A stretch of DNA of 27,854 bases from Candidatus Daviesbacteria bacterium (GCA_016183225.1 JACPEZ010000037.1:1-27854); one strand, 5' to 3'; numbered from the stretch's first letter, positions 12,641 through 21,421 are shown. Made by a program: numbers and translations. The notes: a model not told the origin generated them from the sequence alone.

Positions 12641-13478
12641 GGTTAAAATAACCGGAAATGGCCTGTTGTAAATCTTTTAAAATCTCTATTGTTTCATCGG
12701 GCGCTCCTTCTATAGACATTCTGATGGTAGCTTTTTTGCCTGTTTGCTCAAGCTTAACTTGAGTTTTGGCAAACCGCGACAGGACACTACCCAGGCTCTG
12801 TTCAATATTGTCAATCTCTTCCGAAATAATATGCATATCCTCAATCACGGCCGATTTTTTGGGCGGCAGTCCCACCCGCGCCCGCAGTCTCCTGACCAGC
12901 TCCTCCGTCCCCCTGACAGATAAATTCCTTTTTAAAACTTCTTTGTAGGCTTCAATAATAAGATGCGGATCTTCCAGGGCGGACAGGGCCCGTACATGCC
13001 CCTCGGTGGTGGCCCCGGACATCAGGGCATCTTTTAAAGCATCCGGCAAAGTCAAAAGCCTGATGGTATTGGAAATATATGAGGGACTTTTGGATACCCG
13101 CAAGGAAATCTCGCCATTGGTCAAATTAAATTCATCCATTAATCTTCTGTAGGCTTGAGCCCGCTCCAGCGGATTTAAATCAATTCTTTGCACATTTTCC
13201 ACTATGGCCATCTCCAGCATGCCCTGGGGGGAAGTTTCGCGGATAATCACCGGCACCTGGGATAACCCGATCAGTTTGGCAGCCCGCCAGCGCCGCTCTC
13301 CGGCAATAATCTGATAACCGGCCGGAGTCTTGGCCACCACCAAAGGCTCCAGCACCCCATGGGTTCTGATTGATTCTGCCAGTTCGGCCAGGGATTCGGG
13401 GCTGATTAAACCTCTTGGCTGCAAAGGATTTGGCTGAAGCAATTCTATTTCCAGCTGATATGTTTGCTCGTTTTCCAT
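12630..13478 (-). CDS. parB: ParB/Spo0J-family chromosome partition protein
   Basis: ParB binds parS sites, loads SMC and uses CTP to clamp DNA. The 282-aa protein shows the N-terminal ParB/sulfiredoxin-like domain (NPLQPR at 17-22; AGERRWRA at 59-66, the CTP-binding GERR box; ENVQRIDLNPLE near 93-104). A helix-turn-helix follows at about 115-142 (EISLRVSKSPSYISNTIRLL), then a charged C-terminal region for dimerisation. No ParA gene is adjacent in the window and I did not spot a parS site by eye. It starts 3 nt after the rpmA stop and is probably on the rplU-rpmA transcript. The 3' end overlaps lepB on the other strand. Confidence 0.95.
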   Translation of the reverse strand: MENEQTYQLEIELLQPNPLQPRGLISPESLAELAESIRTHGVLEPLVVAKTPAGYQIIAGERRWRAAKLIGLSQVPVIIRETSPQGMLEMAIVENVQRIDLNPLERAQAYRRLMDEFNLTNGEISLRVSKSPSYISNTIRLLTLPDALKDALMSGATTEGHVRALSALEDPHLIIEAYKEVLKRNLSVRGTEELVRRLRARVGLPPKKSAVIEDMHIISEEIDNIEQSLGSVLSRFAKTQVKLEQTGKKATIRMSIEGAPDETIEILKDLQQAISGYFNLKA

Positions 13479-13481
13479 TTT

Positions 13482-13727
13482 TTAAGTTACAGCCACTAAC
13501 ATTTTACTTTGCTTTTTAAGGAATTTAACCTGACCTGCGACAGTGGCAAAGATAGTATAATCGCTGCCCTGTTTGGCGCCCGGGCCAGGATAAAACTTAT
13601 TGCCTTTTTGGCGCACCAGAATATGGCCGGATACTACTTTTTCTCCGCCAAATCTTTTGACTCCCAATCTTTTGGAAATGGAATCCTTATTTTTTCTGGT
13701 ACTTCCGCCGCCTGTCTTGTGAGCCAT
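13482..13727 (-). CDS. rpmA: 50S ribosomal protein L27
   Basis: This 81-aa protein starts MAHKTGGGSTRKNKDS and has the conserved LGVKRFGGEKV and ILVRQKG, then GPGAKQGSDYTIFA segments. L27 sits near the peptidyl transferase centre, with its N-terminus reaching the P-site tRNA. There is no cleavable N-terminal extension like the one in Firmicutes. It follows rplU, the usual order, and has its own promoter overlapping the rplU stop codon. Confidence 0.98.
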   Translation of the reverse strand: MAHKTGGGSTRKNKDSISKRLGVKRFGGEKVVSGHILVRQKGNKFYPGPGAKQGSDYTIFATVAGQVKFLKKQSKMLVAVT

Positions 13728-13733
13728 GAGAGG

Positions 13734-13762
13734 AGTATATATATTGTGAAAAAATAAATCAA
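13734..13762 (-). promoter_or_regulatory. promoter of rpmA (leaderless type)
   Basis: TTGATT (13757-13762), a 17-nt spacer and TATACT (13734-13739) lie exactly 6 nt before ATG 13727. The -35 contains the rplU stop codon TGA. Confidence 0.6.
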
Positions 13763-14052
13763 GTAGGATTTTTCACATCCCAAACCACTTGAGTCAATTT
13801 TGATCTGTATCCCTTTATTCTTCTGTAATTAGCCTTGGCGCGAAATTTTGCCACCCTGATCTTTTCCCCTTTTATTTCTCCCAAAGATTTGAAACTTAAA
13901 TTTTCCTTCAAATACGGGTGGCCGACTTTAATCTTGCCGTTCTCGGACAGTAATAATACTTTGGCAGATAACTTACCGACAATTGTCAAAGGCTGGCCCG
14001 GAACTACTTTATATTGTTTTCCTGCAATCTCACAAACCGCATAATCTATCAT
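13759..14052 (-). CDS. rplU: 50S ribosomal protein L21
   Basis: The 97-aa protein has the L21 pattern: YAVCEIAGKQYKVVPGQ at the start, a central KVGHPYL segment, and the C-terminal VAKFRAKANYRRIKGYRSKLT block that contacts 23S rRNA. Length is slightly under the typical 103. It precedes rpmA as in most bacteria. The start at 14052 lies 11 nt after the rodA stop codon and has a promoter within the end of rodA. Confidence 0.97.
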   Translation of the reverse strand: MIDYAVCEIAGKQYKVVPGQPLTIVGKLSAKVLLLSENGKIKVGHPYLKENLSFKSLGEIKGEKIRVAKFRAKANYRRIKGYRSKLTQVVWDVKNPT

Positions 14053-14060
14053 AGGAACTA

Positions 14061-14089
14061 ATATTACTCCTTTCTTTTGTATCTGGCAA
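14061..14089 (-). promoter_or_regulatory. promoter of rplU inside the 3' end of rodA
   Basis: TTGCCA (14084-14089), a 17-nt spacer and TAATAT (14061-14066) lie 8 nt before ATG 14052, giving at most a 1-2 nt leader. An AAGGAG just before the rodA stop is about 14 nt from the ATG, long for a Shine-Dalgarno. Confidence 0.55.
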
Positions 14090-15119
14090 CTGATGCAACT
14101 AACCCCAAAACAATCATGGTGGCAATCAGGGAGTTGCCACCATAAGAAATTAAGGGCAAAGTAATGCCCGTGATTGGCACCAGACCAATGTTCATGCCTA
14201 TGTTAACAACCACCTGAAACAGCAACATGGAAACCGCCCCGATAGAAAGCAAAAATCCAAATGCGTCAATAGAGGCTGCGGCAATTTTTAAGCAATAAAC
14301 AATCATCACCAGATAAATGATTAAAATGAGAAACGAGCCCACAAAACCCATTTCTTCGGCAATTGAGGCAAAAATAAAATCGGTCCTAAATTCCGGTAAA
14401 AACTGCAGGCGCGACTGGGTTCCCCTGCCCAAACCCCGGCCGAGCAGCTCACCCGAACCCACGGCAATAGTTGATTGAATAACATTATAACCTCTGCCCA
14501 AAGGATCCGAGTGAGGATCCAAAAAACCGATCAGGCGCTCTCTTTGATAATCCCTCAAGGAAAACCAACCCGCCGGAAAAGTTAAAATAATCACCAGGAA
14601 AAGAAGGGCAATTTTTTTAACCGATACTTTGGAGGCAAAAAGCATGCCCAGCCAGATAGCCAGGATGGTCAGGGTAGTACCCAGATCAGGCTGATTAAAG
14701 ATTAAAACAGCCAAGGGGATAGTCCAAAAAAGGCTCCTTGCGATATTTGACCATATCGGCTGATTTTTGGACCAGAAATTGGCCAGCAGCAAAATCAGCA
14801 CAGGTTTGGCCAGTTCCGAAGGCTGCAAATTAATCACTCCCAAAGGAATCCATCTGACCGATCCCCGGGTTTCAAAACCCAAAATTGCCACCACCAGGAG
14901 CAAAGTTAGCACCACAAAGTAAAAGGGGACAATCAAATTTCTAATTGATCTGTAGTCAAACCGGGAAATCAAGAAATAGACAGTTATACCTACCAAAGCA
15001 AATATAAATTGAAATACGGCCAGCTCCTTGGAAGATGAATAAATCACCAAAACAGCTATGGATAAAAGCAGCATGGAGCAAATAGTCAGAGTCGGGTTCA
15101 AAGAAGAAAAAAATTTCAT
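14064..15119 (-). CDS. rodA: RodA, SEDS-family peptidoglycan glycosyltransferase
   Basis: RodA polymerises lipid II into glycan strands during cell elongation, with a class B PBP partner not seen here. The 351-aa protein has about ten membrane helices. It contains the family's PSELAKPVLIL segment (about 110-120), RLIGFLDPHSDPLGRGYN (about 195-212), and the C-terminal PITGITLPLISYGGNS (near 318-333). The start ATG overlaps the ileS stop by 1 nt (TAATG), so translation is coupled to ileS. Assignment as RodA rather than FtsW rests on the second, ftsW-like paralogue inside the dcw cluster and on the sequence of the last motif; the two could be swapped in function. Confidence 0.9.
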   Translation of the reverse strand: MKFFSSLNPTLTICSMLLLSIAVLVIYSSSKELAVFQFIFALVGITVYFLISRFDYRSIRNLIVPFYFVVLTLLLVVAILGFETRGSVRWIPLGVINLQPSELAKPVLILLLANFWSKNQPIWSNIARSLFWTIPLAVLIFNQPDLGTTLTILAIWLGMLFASKVSVKKIALLFLVIILTFPAGWFSLRDYQRERLIGFLDPHSDPLGRGYNVIQSTIAVGSGELLGRGLGRGTQSRLQFLPEFRTDFIFASIAEEMGFVGSFLILIIYLVMIVYCLKIAAASIDAFGFLLSIGAVSMLLFQVVVNIGMNIGLVPITGITLPLISYGGNSLIATMIVLGLVASVARYKRKE

Positions 15120-17899
15120 TATTTGGCTTTTAAAACTTTAAATTCCGGACCTTTTTGAATTGATAAGGAAGCGCTGGAGCGTAAAATTTCCTTTTCAAAT
15201 TTTTTCGGCCAGGAAGGCGCAGTAATCTTTGTTTTATCCACCAAGGTCAAATTCTGGTCTTTTCTTGCCTGCTGGATCATTCTGATTAGCTCCCGTGCTT
15301 CCCCTTCCTCTTTCAACTCTTGAGTAATTTTTGTATTCAATTCTACTTTGGATTCTTTTGTAGAGGATTTTTCAAACTTAATTTCCTTCACATTTACCTC
15401 ATTCTTTAATATCTCTTCCAATTTTTCGTCCAATTTTTTGGCCAGAGTATATTTTAACGAAGATAGTGGTTGTCTTAATTTAATCCCTGCTTCTTTTCTT
15501 GTAGCATGAGCTAATTCTGCAACTGCCCGAACTGCTTGCATATCATTTACCAAATCTTCATCCAACAAATTTTGATCTCCCAAAGGATAATCTGTTAAAT
15601 GCACAGATTCATCTCCGGTTAAATTTTTATACATTTCCTCGGCTATAAATGGAGTAAAAGGAGCCAGAAGTTTCGATAAAGTAACCAGCACCTCATATAA
15701 AACATTCAAGGCAGCGTCTCTTCCCCTTGATCGTCTGATGTACCAGGTTGACAAATCCGCCACTACAAAATCTTCTATTGCTCTTGAGGCACTTGAAGCA
15801 TCATATTTTTCCAATTTATCATTAACCAAAAAAATCACCTCATTAAGTCTTGCCAAAATCCATTTATCTAACACATTAGACACCTCCAAGGTGGGCCTTG
15901 ACTCCTTGGAGGTGAAATTAGCCAAATTTGCATAATCAACGAAAAATTTATAGCAGTTCCATAAAATTAAATAGAACCTTCTTTTGGTTTCCGATGCTAC
16001 ACTGTAACCAAAATGCAAATTAGATTCCGGATTTTGCGTGAGATACATCCATCTCATAACATCCGAGCCAATTTTATCCGCTGCCTCATTAAATTCAATA
16101 GCATTCCCTTTGGATTTATGCATTTCTTCTCCTTTTTCATCCCGCAGGGATGCAAAACCAAGCAGGTTTTTAAAAGGATTTTCGTTTTTTAAGGCAGTGC
16201 TCATGGCAATCAGCGAATAAAACCAATTTTTAAACTGCCCCGGAAAGCTCTCCGTGATAAAATCAGCCGGAAACCACTCGCTTGGCATGGTGGAAAAAGG
16301 CACAATCCCCGCATCAAGCCAGGGATTACCTACATCAGGAACTCTGACAATCATTTCATCGCATTTTGAACACTTCAACTTAATCTGATCAATCCACGGC
16401 CGATGAGGCGAGTGACCATCAAACTCGTTCCAACCCCTAACTGCTTTTTCCTTAAGTTCCTTCCTGCTGCCAATCACCTCAAAATTTCCGCATTTCCGGC
16501 ATTCCCAAATCGGCAGGGAAAGTCCCCAGTATCTCTTCTTGGAAATCAACCAGTCATGCATATTTTTTAACCAGTCCAACTCTCTATCCAAACCCCATTT
16601 TGGAATCCAATTAATTTTTTTGGCCACCTCGATCATCTGCTGTCTGTAAATGGGTTTTCGGTCCATGGCTATATACCACTCATCCACAACTCTCCATACC
16701 AGTTCTGTTTTACACCTCCAGCAAGTGGGGTAGCGGTGCTTAATTTTTTCAGTCTTGAACAAAAAACTGCCGGTGATTAACTGTGGCTTAAGTTTGGCAT
16801 TTTGACCGCTTAAACTTTCCATTCCATCTAAATAATTAGCTTCCTCGTCAATCACCTCAATCACCGGCAAATTGAGTTTTAATCCCAGACGAAAATCTTC
16901 AGTTCCGGCACCGGTGGCCACATGAACTAATCCTGTCCCTTCATCCTCGCTTATTGGCAAAATCAATTCGTCATTTTCAACTACTCTGTGAGTATATTCT
17001 CCCAATCCTTTCTTTACCCTCGGCAGATGATCAAAAGGAGCGTCATATTCCAAACCAACCAAATTTTTGCCGGAAATTTGCTCGCCCTTGCTAAAACCTA
17101 AAACTTTGGCTCTCCTTTTTTGAATATAAAAATATTCTTTTCCCTCTTTAATTTTCAAATAATCTTTTTTGGGATCAACTGCAACTGCCACATTGGCAGG
17201 GATAGTCCAAGGGGTAGTGGTCCAAACCAGCAGGTATTCATTCTTTCTGCCGCGAATCGGCAGCTTAAAATAAACGCTATCATGAATAATCTCCTGATAT
17301 TCTTCTGTCAAAATCTCATGCTGGGAAATAGCTGTGCCACATCTTGGGCACCAAGGCACCGAATCTCTTCCCTTATATAACCAACCCTTTTCATGCACTA
17401 CTTTTAAATAATTCCAAATGGCATAATTATTTTCATCTGATGAAGTATGATAAGAATTGTCCCAATCCATAAAATAACCCAGCCTTTTGGATTGTTCTGT
17501 TTGAACGGCGGCAAATTTTTTAACACGGGCTTTGCAAAGATTAACAAATTTATCTATGCCAAACTTTTCAATATCCTTTTTATTTTTAAAACCAAGTTCT
17601 TTTTCAACTTCAACTTCCACCCAAAGTCCCTGTTCATCAAAACCATTTTGAAAACGTTGTTTATATCCCCGCATATTCCAAAATCTCTGCCATAAATCTT
17701 TATATGTCCTGCCCCAGGCATGATGAACCCCCATGGGATTGTTGGCCGTAATCGGCCCATCCAAAAAAGAAAACTTCTTTTCGGACTTATCATTCCGATG
17801 CAAATATTTTTCTACAATACCTTGTTTATACCAATAATCCAGCAATTCCCTTTCCATCGCCGGAAAATCAATTTGTGATGAAACTTGTTTAAACTTCAT
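15119..17899 (-). CDS. ileS: isoleucyl-tRNA synthetase
   Basis: IleRS charges tRNA-Ile with isoleucine. The 926-aa protein has a class I catalytic core. The HIGH position reads GVHH (57-60, in NPMGVHHAWGR), so the first His is replaced by Gly. The KMSKS loop reads MHKSKGN at 593-599. The CP1 editing domain is recognisable by LVWTTTPWTIPANVAVAV (about 224-241) and the GTGLVHVATGAGTEDF segment (about 321-336). Four CxxC pairs (C184/C187, C393/C396, C467/C470, C510/C513) suggest bound zinc. The C-terminal half is the anticodon-binding region. Length is near the family norm. It has its own extended -10 promoter and is followed by rodA with a 1-nt overlap. Confidence 0.96.
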   Translation of the reverse strand: MKFKQVSSQIDFPAMERELLDYWYKQGIVEKYLHRNDKSEKKFSFLDGPITANNPMGVHHAWGRTYKDLWQRFWNMRGYKQRFQNGFDEQGLWVEVEVEKELGFKNKKDIEKFGIDKFVNLCKARVKKFAAVQTEQSKRLGYFMDWDNSYHTSSDENNYAIWNYLKVVHEKGWLYKGRDSVPWCPRCGTAISQHEILTEEYQEIIHDSVYFKLPIRGRKNEYLLVWTTTPWTIPANVAVAVDPKKDYLKIKEGKEYFYIQKRRAKVLGFSKGEQISGKNLVGLEYDAPFDHLPRVKKGLGEYTHRVVENDELILPISEDEGTGLVHVATGAGTEDFRLGLKLNLPVIEVIDEEANYLDGMESLSGQNAKLKPQLITGSFLFKTEKIKHRYPTCWRCKTELVWRVVDEWYIAMDRKPIYRQQMIEVAKKINWIPKWGLDRELDWLKNMHDWLISKKRYWGLSLPIWECRKCGNFEVIGSRKELKEKAVRGWNEFDGHSPHRPWIDQIKLKCSKCDEMIVRVPDVGNPWLDAGIVPFSTMPSEWFPADFITESFPGQFKNWFYSLIAMSTALKNENPFKNLLGFASLRDEKGEEMHKSKGNAIEFNEAADKIGSDVMRWMYLTQNPESNLHFGYSVASETKRRFYLILWNCYKFFVDYANLANFTSKESRPTLEVSNVLDKWILARLNEVIFLVNDKLEKYDASSASRAIEDFVVADLSTWYIRRSRGRDAALNVLYEVLVTLSKLLAPFTPFIAEEMYKNLTGDESVHLTDYPLGDQNLLDEDLVNDMQAVRAVAELAHATRKEAGIKLRQPLSSLKYTLAKKLDEKLEEILKNEVNVKEIKFEKSSTKESKVELNTKITQELKEEGEARELIRMIQQARKDQNLTLVDKTKITAPSWPKKFEKEILRSSASLSIQKGPEFKVLKAK

Positions 17900-17905
17900 G
17901 AAAAT

Positions 17906-17914
17906 ATTCTACCA
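17906..17914 (-). promoter_or_regulatory. extended -10 promoter of ileS
   Basis: TGG-TAGAAT on the minus strand lies exactly 6 nt before the ileS ATG (17899). No good -35 is seen. The element lies in the 54-nt gap after the 85-aa gene. No T-box leader can fit, since the predicted leader is absent. Confidence 0.6.
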
Positions 17915-17953
17915 GAATATACATTGTGAGACCAGTCGAAAAAGTTTATTATT

Positions 17954-18211
17954 TTATGGGTGGATTGAAGGTAATGGTATTCTAAAAAAATTCGTAACTC
18001 TAAAAAATCTTCTTCGGCCAATATCTTCAATCTCATAATTGCTTAATTGTCTCAGCGCCCAATCAACTAAAGGATCGAGCAACCTCATCCCAAAAAATGC
18101 TACTCTTAAATCCCAAAGAAATTCATAGTTTCTTTGTATTCTTCTCATACCTCTTTCGTATCTCTTTTCTAGATCATCATCACTTTCAAATTCAATCCTA
18201 TTGCCAAACAT
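17954..18211 (-). CDS. hypothetical 85-aa protein coupled to ftsZ
   Basis: This small protein starts 1 nt after the ftsZ stop (TAA-T-ATG), with an AAGGAG about 11 nt before the ATG, so it is likely made with FtsZ. It is strongly charged: the N-terminal part is acidic then basic (EFESDDDLEKRYERGMRR), followed by an aromatic, possibly amphipathic region (NYEFLWDLRVAFFGMRLLDPLVDWALRQL, given here in shortened view: residues about 28-56). An RRRFFRVTNFFRIP tail ends the protein. No family is recognised. The amphipathic segment could bind the membrane or a division protein; that is inference from position. It could also be a spurious frame, but the tight coupling and clean start argue for a gene. 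Confidence 0.6.
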   Translation of the reverse strand: MFGNRIEFESDDDLEKRYERGMRRIQRNYEFLWDLRVAFFGMRLLDPLVDWALRQLSNYEIEDIGRRRFFRVTNFFRIPLPSIHP

Positions 18212-18212
18212 A

Positions 18213-19376
18213 TTACCTGTTACTCCTTAAAAATGCGGGGATTTCCAGGTCTTCTTCCTCTTTTTCTCTTTCCTTCTCTTTTTCTTCCCCGCTTTCTTCT
18301 GCTTCTTGAGGAAGTTCTTCCTCGTCTGTAGCAGGAGCCGGCGGTTGCGTCCAGGATTGAGGTTGAGTTCCCAAAGAAGCTGAACCAATTCCCGTGCCCA
18401 CATATTCCCGCAATCTTCTTCTGGTCTCGTCAAAACCGGTGGCTATCACCGACACTTTAATCTGATCAAGCTGATCTTCTTTGATAGTGGCTCCAAAGAT
18501 AATATTGGCATCGGGATCTGCCGCCTGGGCAATAATTTGGGCTGCTTCATTTACTTCTGTCATGGACAGATCCGGTCCGCCCACAATGTTAAACAAAACC
18601 CCCTTGGCTCCCTCAATCGAAACCTCCAGCAAAGGACTGGAAATAGCCATTCTGGCTGCCGCAGAGGCTCTGTTTTCTCCCCCGGCCACTCCAATCCCCA
18701 TCAGGGCAGATCCGGCATTGCTCATGATGGTCTTCACGTCCGCAAAATCCACGTTAATCAAACCTGGCATCACAATCAGATCGGAAATTCCCTGCACCCC
18801 CTGACCCAAAACCGAATCTGCCAGCTTAAATGCCTCCTGCAAAGTCATATTTTTCTCCACTGTTTCCAAAAGCCGCTGGTTGGGAATAATAATGAGCGCA
18901 TCTACCTTGTCTTTTAAAGTTTCCACTCCTTCTTCCGCCACCATCATTCTTCTGGTGCCCTCAAAAGAAAAAGGCTTGGTGACAACAGCCACAGTCAAAG
19001 CCCCACCCTGCCGGGCAATCTGAGCCACAATCGGAATTGAGCCGGTGCCTGTTCCTCCGCCCATGCCGGCTGTTAGAAAAACCATATCGGCATCCTGCAG
19101 GATATCCTGCAATTTTTGAGTTGATTCATCCGCTGCCTGGCGGCCAATTTCAGGATCGCCTCCCGAACCCAAGCCCTTGGTTAATGTCTCGCCTATTTGC
19201 ACCTTGGTAGGGGACTGGTTATTCATCAGAGCCTGCGCGTCCGTATTAACAGCCACAAATTCCACTCCCTGAATTTGCTGAAGAGAAATCATGGAATTTA
19301 AGGAATTGGATCCGCCGCCGCCAAGACCAATGACTTTAATTCTGGCAAATCTTTGCACATCCGGTTTAATTAACAT
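18213..19376 (-). CDS. ftsZ: cell division protein FtsZ
   Basis: FtsZ is the tubulin-like GTPase that forms the division ring. The 387-aa protein has GLGGGGSNSLN (18-27), the tubulin signature GGGTGTG at 106-112, and the NVDFADVKTIM T7 loop near residue 207-217 that completes the neighbouring GTPase site. A Glu/Lys-rich linker (about 350-377) leads to the conserved C-terminal peptide LEIPAFLRSNR, which in other bacteria binds FtsA. The FtsA-binding tail and the adjacent ftsA gene agree. It has its own promoter in the gap after ftsA and, unlike many genes here, a leader of about 15 nt. No Shine-Dalgarno is evident. Confidence 0.98.
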   Translation of the reverse strand: MLIKPDVQRFARIKVIGLGGGGSNSLNSMISLQQIQGVEFVAVNTDAQALMNNQSPTKVQIGETLTKGLGSGGDPEIGRQAADESTQKLQDILQDADMVFLTAGMGGGTGTGSIPIVAQIARQGGALTVAVVTKPFSFEGTRRMMVAEEGVETLKDKVDALIIIPNQRLLETVEKNMTLQEAFKLADSVLGQGVQGISDLIVMPGLINVDFADVKTIMSNAGSALMGIGVAGGENRASAAARMAISSPLLEVSIEGAKGVLFNIVGGPDLSMTEVNEAAQIIAQAADPDANIIFGATIKEDQLDQIKVSVIATGFDETRRRLREYVGTGIGSASLGTQPQSWTQPPAPATDEEELPQEAEESGEEKEKEREKEEEDLEIPAFLRSNR

Positions 19377-19398
19377 AAATTTTGTGTTCTCTGGGCAG

Positions 19399-19428
19399 AA
19401 TATAACAGATAGTTATCCACAATATCAA
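19399..19428 (-). promoter_or_regulatory. promoter of ftsZ
   Basis: TTGATA (19423-19428), an 18-nt spacer ending in TGT, and TATATT (19399-19404) lie 22 nt before the ftsZ ATG. A start about 7 nt downstream gives a short 5' leader of roughly 15-16 nt. Confidence 0.55.
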
Positions 19429-19437
19429 GACCCTAAC

Positions 19438-20748
19438 TTAAGGCAGAAATGATTTAATCAGGGCAATGCCTTTTTGCAAATAACCTTTAAGCGGCAAATT
19501 CCCGGACAGAACCGGCAAACGGATTTCCCCGTGACTTTTCTGGCTGACTCCGTAAAGAATTAAACCGGCTGCGGCGGCAAAAGCGGGAGATTCAATCTCG
19601 TCAACTAACCCTGCCAACCCTTCGATTTTACCCACTCTGGCTGGGAAACCCAGCACATATTTGGCCTGATCCAAAACTCCGGCTGTCTGGGCCCCTCCCC
19701 CGCAAAGGACCAGGCCGGATGGAACTTGAGTGCCAAATCCGCTTTTTTTAAGCTCTTTGCCGACAAACTTAAATATTTCCTGCAATCTGGGTCTGACTAT
19801 TCCGTCAACAACTGCTTTTCTGGAAATTTTTTGCACGTCTTCCTCAATGCCTATTGCTTTAATATCCAGCAACTCTTCCTCTTTTTTGCGGGCAGGCTCT
19901 GCCTTTTCTTCTCCCTCTTCGGGCTCGCCTCGCGAAGCGGGCAAAACCGCAGTTTTTGGTTGCCTTGCCAAAGCCAGCTTGATTTTTTCCGCCGATTCCA
20001 AAGAGACCCGCAAACCCACGGCCATATCCGAGGTGATGTGTCTTGCTCCAATCGGTATCACTGCCGAATAAGCTACTGATCCGTCAACAAATACCACCAC
20101 ATCGGTAGTTTCTCCTCCTATGTCAACCAGTACCACTCCCAGTTCTTTTTCGGTGTCAGTCAAAACGGCAAGCGATGCAGCTATGCCGCCAAAAACCAGT
20201 TCTTCCACATCAATCCCCACTTCCTGAATGCATTTGACCAGATTTCTCATGGAAGTAGTTGATCCGGTGATAATGTGGGTTTCAGTTTCAAGGCGCACTC
20301 CGGTCATGCCGATTGGATCTTTAATTCCTTCCTGCCCGTCAACCGTAAAAGTGCGGGGGATAACATGTAAAATCTCCCGGGATGATGGCATGGCAATAGC
20401 TTTGGCGCCGTCCTGGACCCTTGAAATATCGCTTTCCTTAATTTCTCCTTCCGGTTCCGACGCTGCCACCACGGCATGAGAATTGGTGCTTTCCACCTGC
20501 GGTCCTCCCAGGGAAACAAAAGCCGAGGAAATGGAATACCCGGCCATTCTCTCCGCCGCTTCAACCGATTCGGTAATACTGTCGACCGCTTCATCAATAT
20601 CCACCACCTGATTTTTTCTTACCCCCTTGGAGGGCATTGAAGAAACTCCAATTAAATTAATCTTACCTCCTTCATCAACAGAAGCAATCAATGTGGCAAT
20701 TTTGGAAGAACCAACGTCTATTCCGCAGATTATTTTGTCTTTGGCCAT
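19438..20748 (-). CDS. ftsA: cell division protein FtsA
   Basis: FtsA is an actin-like ATPase that tethers FtsZ to the membrane. From ATG 20748 (MAKDKIICGIDVGSSK) it has 436 aa; a longer frame at 20769 begins inside ftsQ and is rejected. The phosphate-1 motif GIDVGSSK is at 9-16, the phosphate-2 motif VLVDIGGETTDVVVFVDG near 200-217, and the adenosine motif GLVLCGGGAQTAGV near 350. A charged insert rich in Glu and Pro (GEPEEGEEKAEPARKKEEE) interrupts the second domain. The C-terminus (GYLQKGIALIKSFLP) is an amphipathic membrane-targeting helix. It starts 1 nt after the ftsQ stop. Confidence 0.96.
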   Translation of the reverse strand: MAKDKIICGIDVGSSKIATLIASVDEGGKINLIGVSSMPSKGVRKNQVVDIDEAVDSITESVEAAERMAGYSISSAFVSLGGPQVESTNSHAVVAASEPEGEIKESDISRVQDGAKAIAMPSSREILHVIPRTFTVDGQEGIKDPIGMTGVRLETETHIITGSTTSMRNLVKCIQEVGIDVEELVFGGIAASLAVLTDTEKELGVVLVDIGGETTDVVVFVDGSVAYSAVIPIGARHITSDMAVGLRVSLESAEKIKLALARQPKTAVLPASRGEPEEGEEKAEPARKKEEELLDIKAIGIEEDVQKISRKAVVDGIVRPRLQEIFKFVGKELKKSGFGTQVPSGLVLCGGGAQTAGVLDQAKYVLGFPARVGKIEGLAGLVDEIESPAFAAAAGLILYGVSQKSHGEIRLPVLSGNLPLKGYLQKGIALIKSFLP

Positions 20749-20749
20749 A

Positions 20750-21421
20750 TTATTTTTTCTTTGGGGCAAACCTCACCACCGGTTTATCAAATCGCAAATC
20801 AATAAACTCGAGTGTTTCTTCGTCTATTTTAGCCTTAGCAAGGATCAGTTGTAAAGATGCAATTTGTTCTTCGATATCTTTGTCAAGCGCAAAACTGATT
20901 TGCGGCATCGACTGGATCAGCAACGACTCTGCCGTGGCGCTTGCTTCCGTGATATCTATACCAAAAAATTTTGTTCTTTCCAAAACCGAAAGAATTTTTT
21001 TAAAATCCTTTTCCTTTTTATCCGAATAAATTTTCAAACTTGCATCGCCCCCGGAAAAAAGCACTCCCTCCTTGTCAACCAGGTAATCAACTTGACCGGC
21101 AATCAAAACCTTTGCCTGCGGGGTCCGGTTTTTAACTTTCAGAAAAATCCGGTTAGGGAATTTGTTGATTATTTCGACTGATTTTATGCAGGAAAACTTT
21201 TCTTTTAGTTTTTTTTCAATGGCCTGATTTTGTATCAAAAAAAAGTTTGATCCTGTAACCTCTGCGCTACTGACCAAATTTTCCCTGTCTGCACAAGTTA
21301 AGCTACCTTCAAACTCTACGGAATTGACAATAAAAAATTTAGTAAAAAAAATTAAATAAATTCCCAGCAATAAAAATATCAACGAGGCGGCCGCAAACAC
21401 TATCAATTGTTTCTTTTTCAT
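20750..21421 (-). CDS. ftsQ: cell division protein FtsQ/DivIB
   Basis: FtsQ/DivIB bridges the cytoplasmic ring and the periplasmic or outer division proteins. The 223-aa protein has a short basic N-terminus, one membrane helix at about 6-28, and an extracytoplasmic POTRA domain at about 32-100 (FIVNSVEFEG ... IKSVEIINKFPNRIFLKVKNRTPQA), then the beta domain. The POTRA signature and position between murG and ftsA make the assignment firm. It overlaps murG by ATGA and runs directly into ftsA. Sequence outside the POTRA motif is divergent, as usual for this family. Confidence 0.92.
   Translation of the reverse strand: MKKKQLIVFAAASLIFLLLGIYLIFFTKFFIVNSVEFEGSLTCADRENLVSSAEVTGSNFFLIQNQAIEKKLKEKFSCIKSVEIINKFPNRIFLKVKNRTPQAKVLIAGQVDYLVDKEGVLFSGGDASLKIYSDKKEKDFKKILSVLERTKFFGIDITEASATAESLLIQSMPQISFALDKDIEEQIASLQLILAKAKIDEETLEFIDLRFDKPVVRFAPKKK

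Noticed and set aside
18227..18433. 68-codon lysine/arginine-rich frame at the end of ftsZ
   Set aside because: It is a frame shadow of the Glu/Lys linker of FtsZ.
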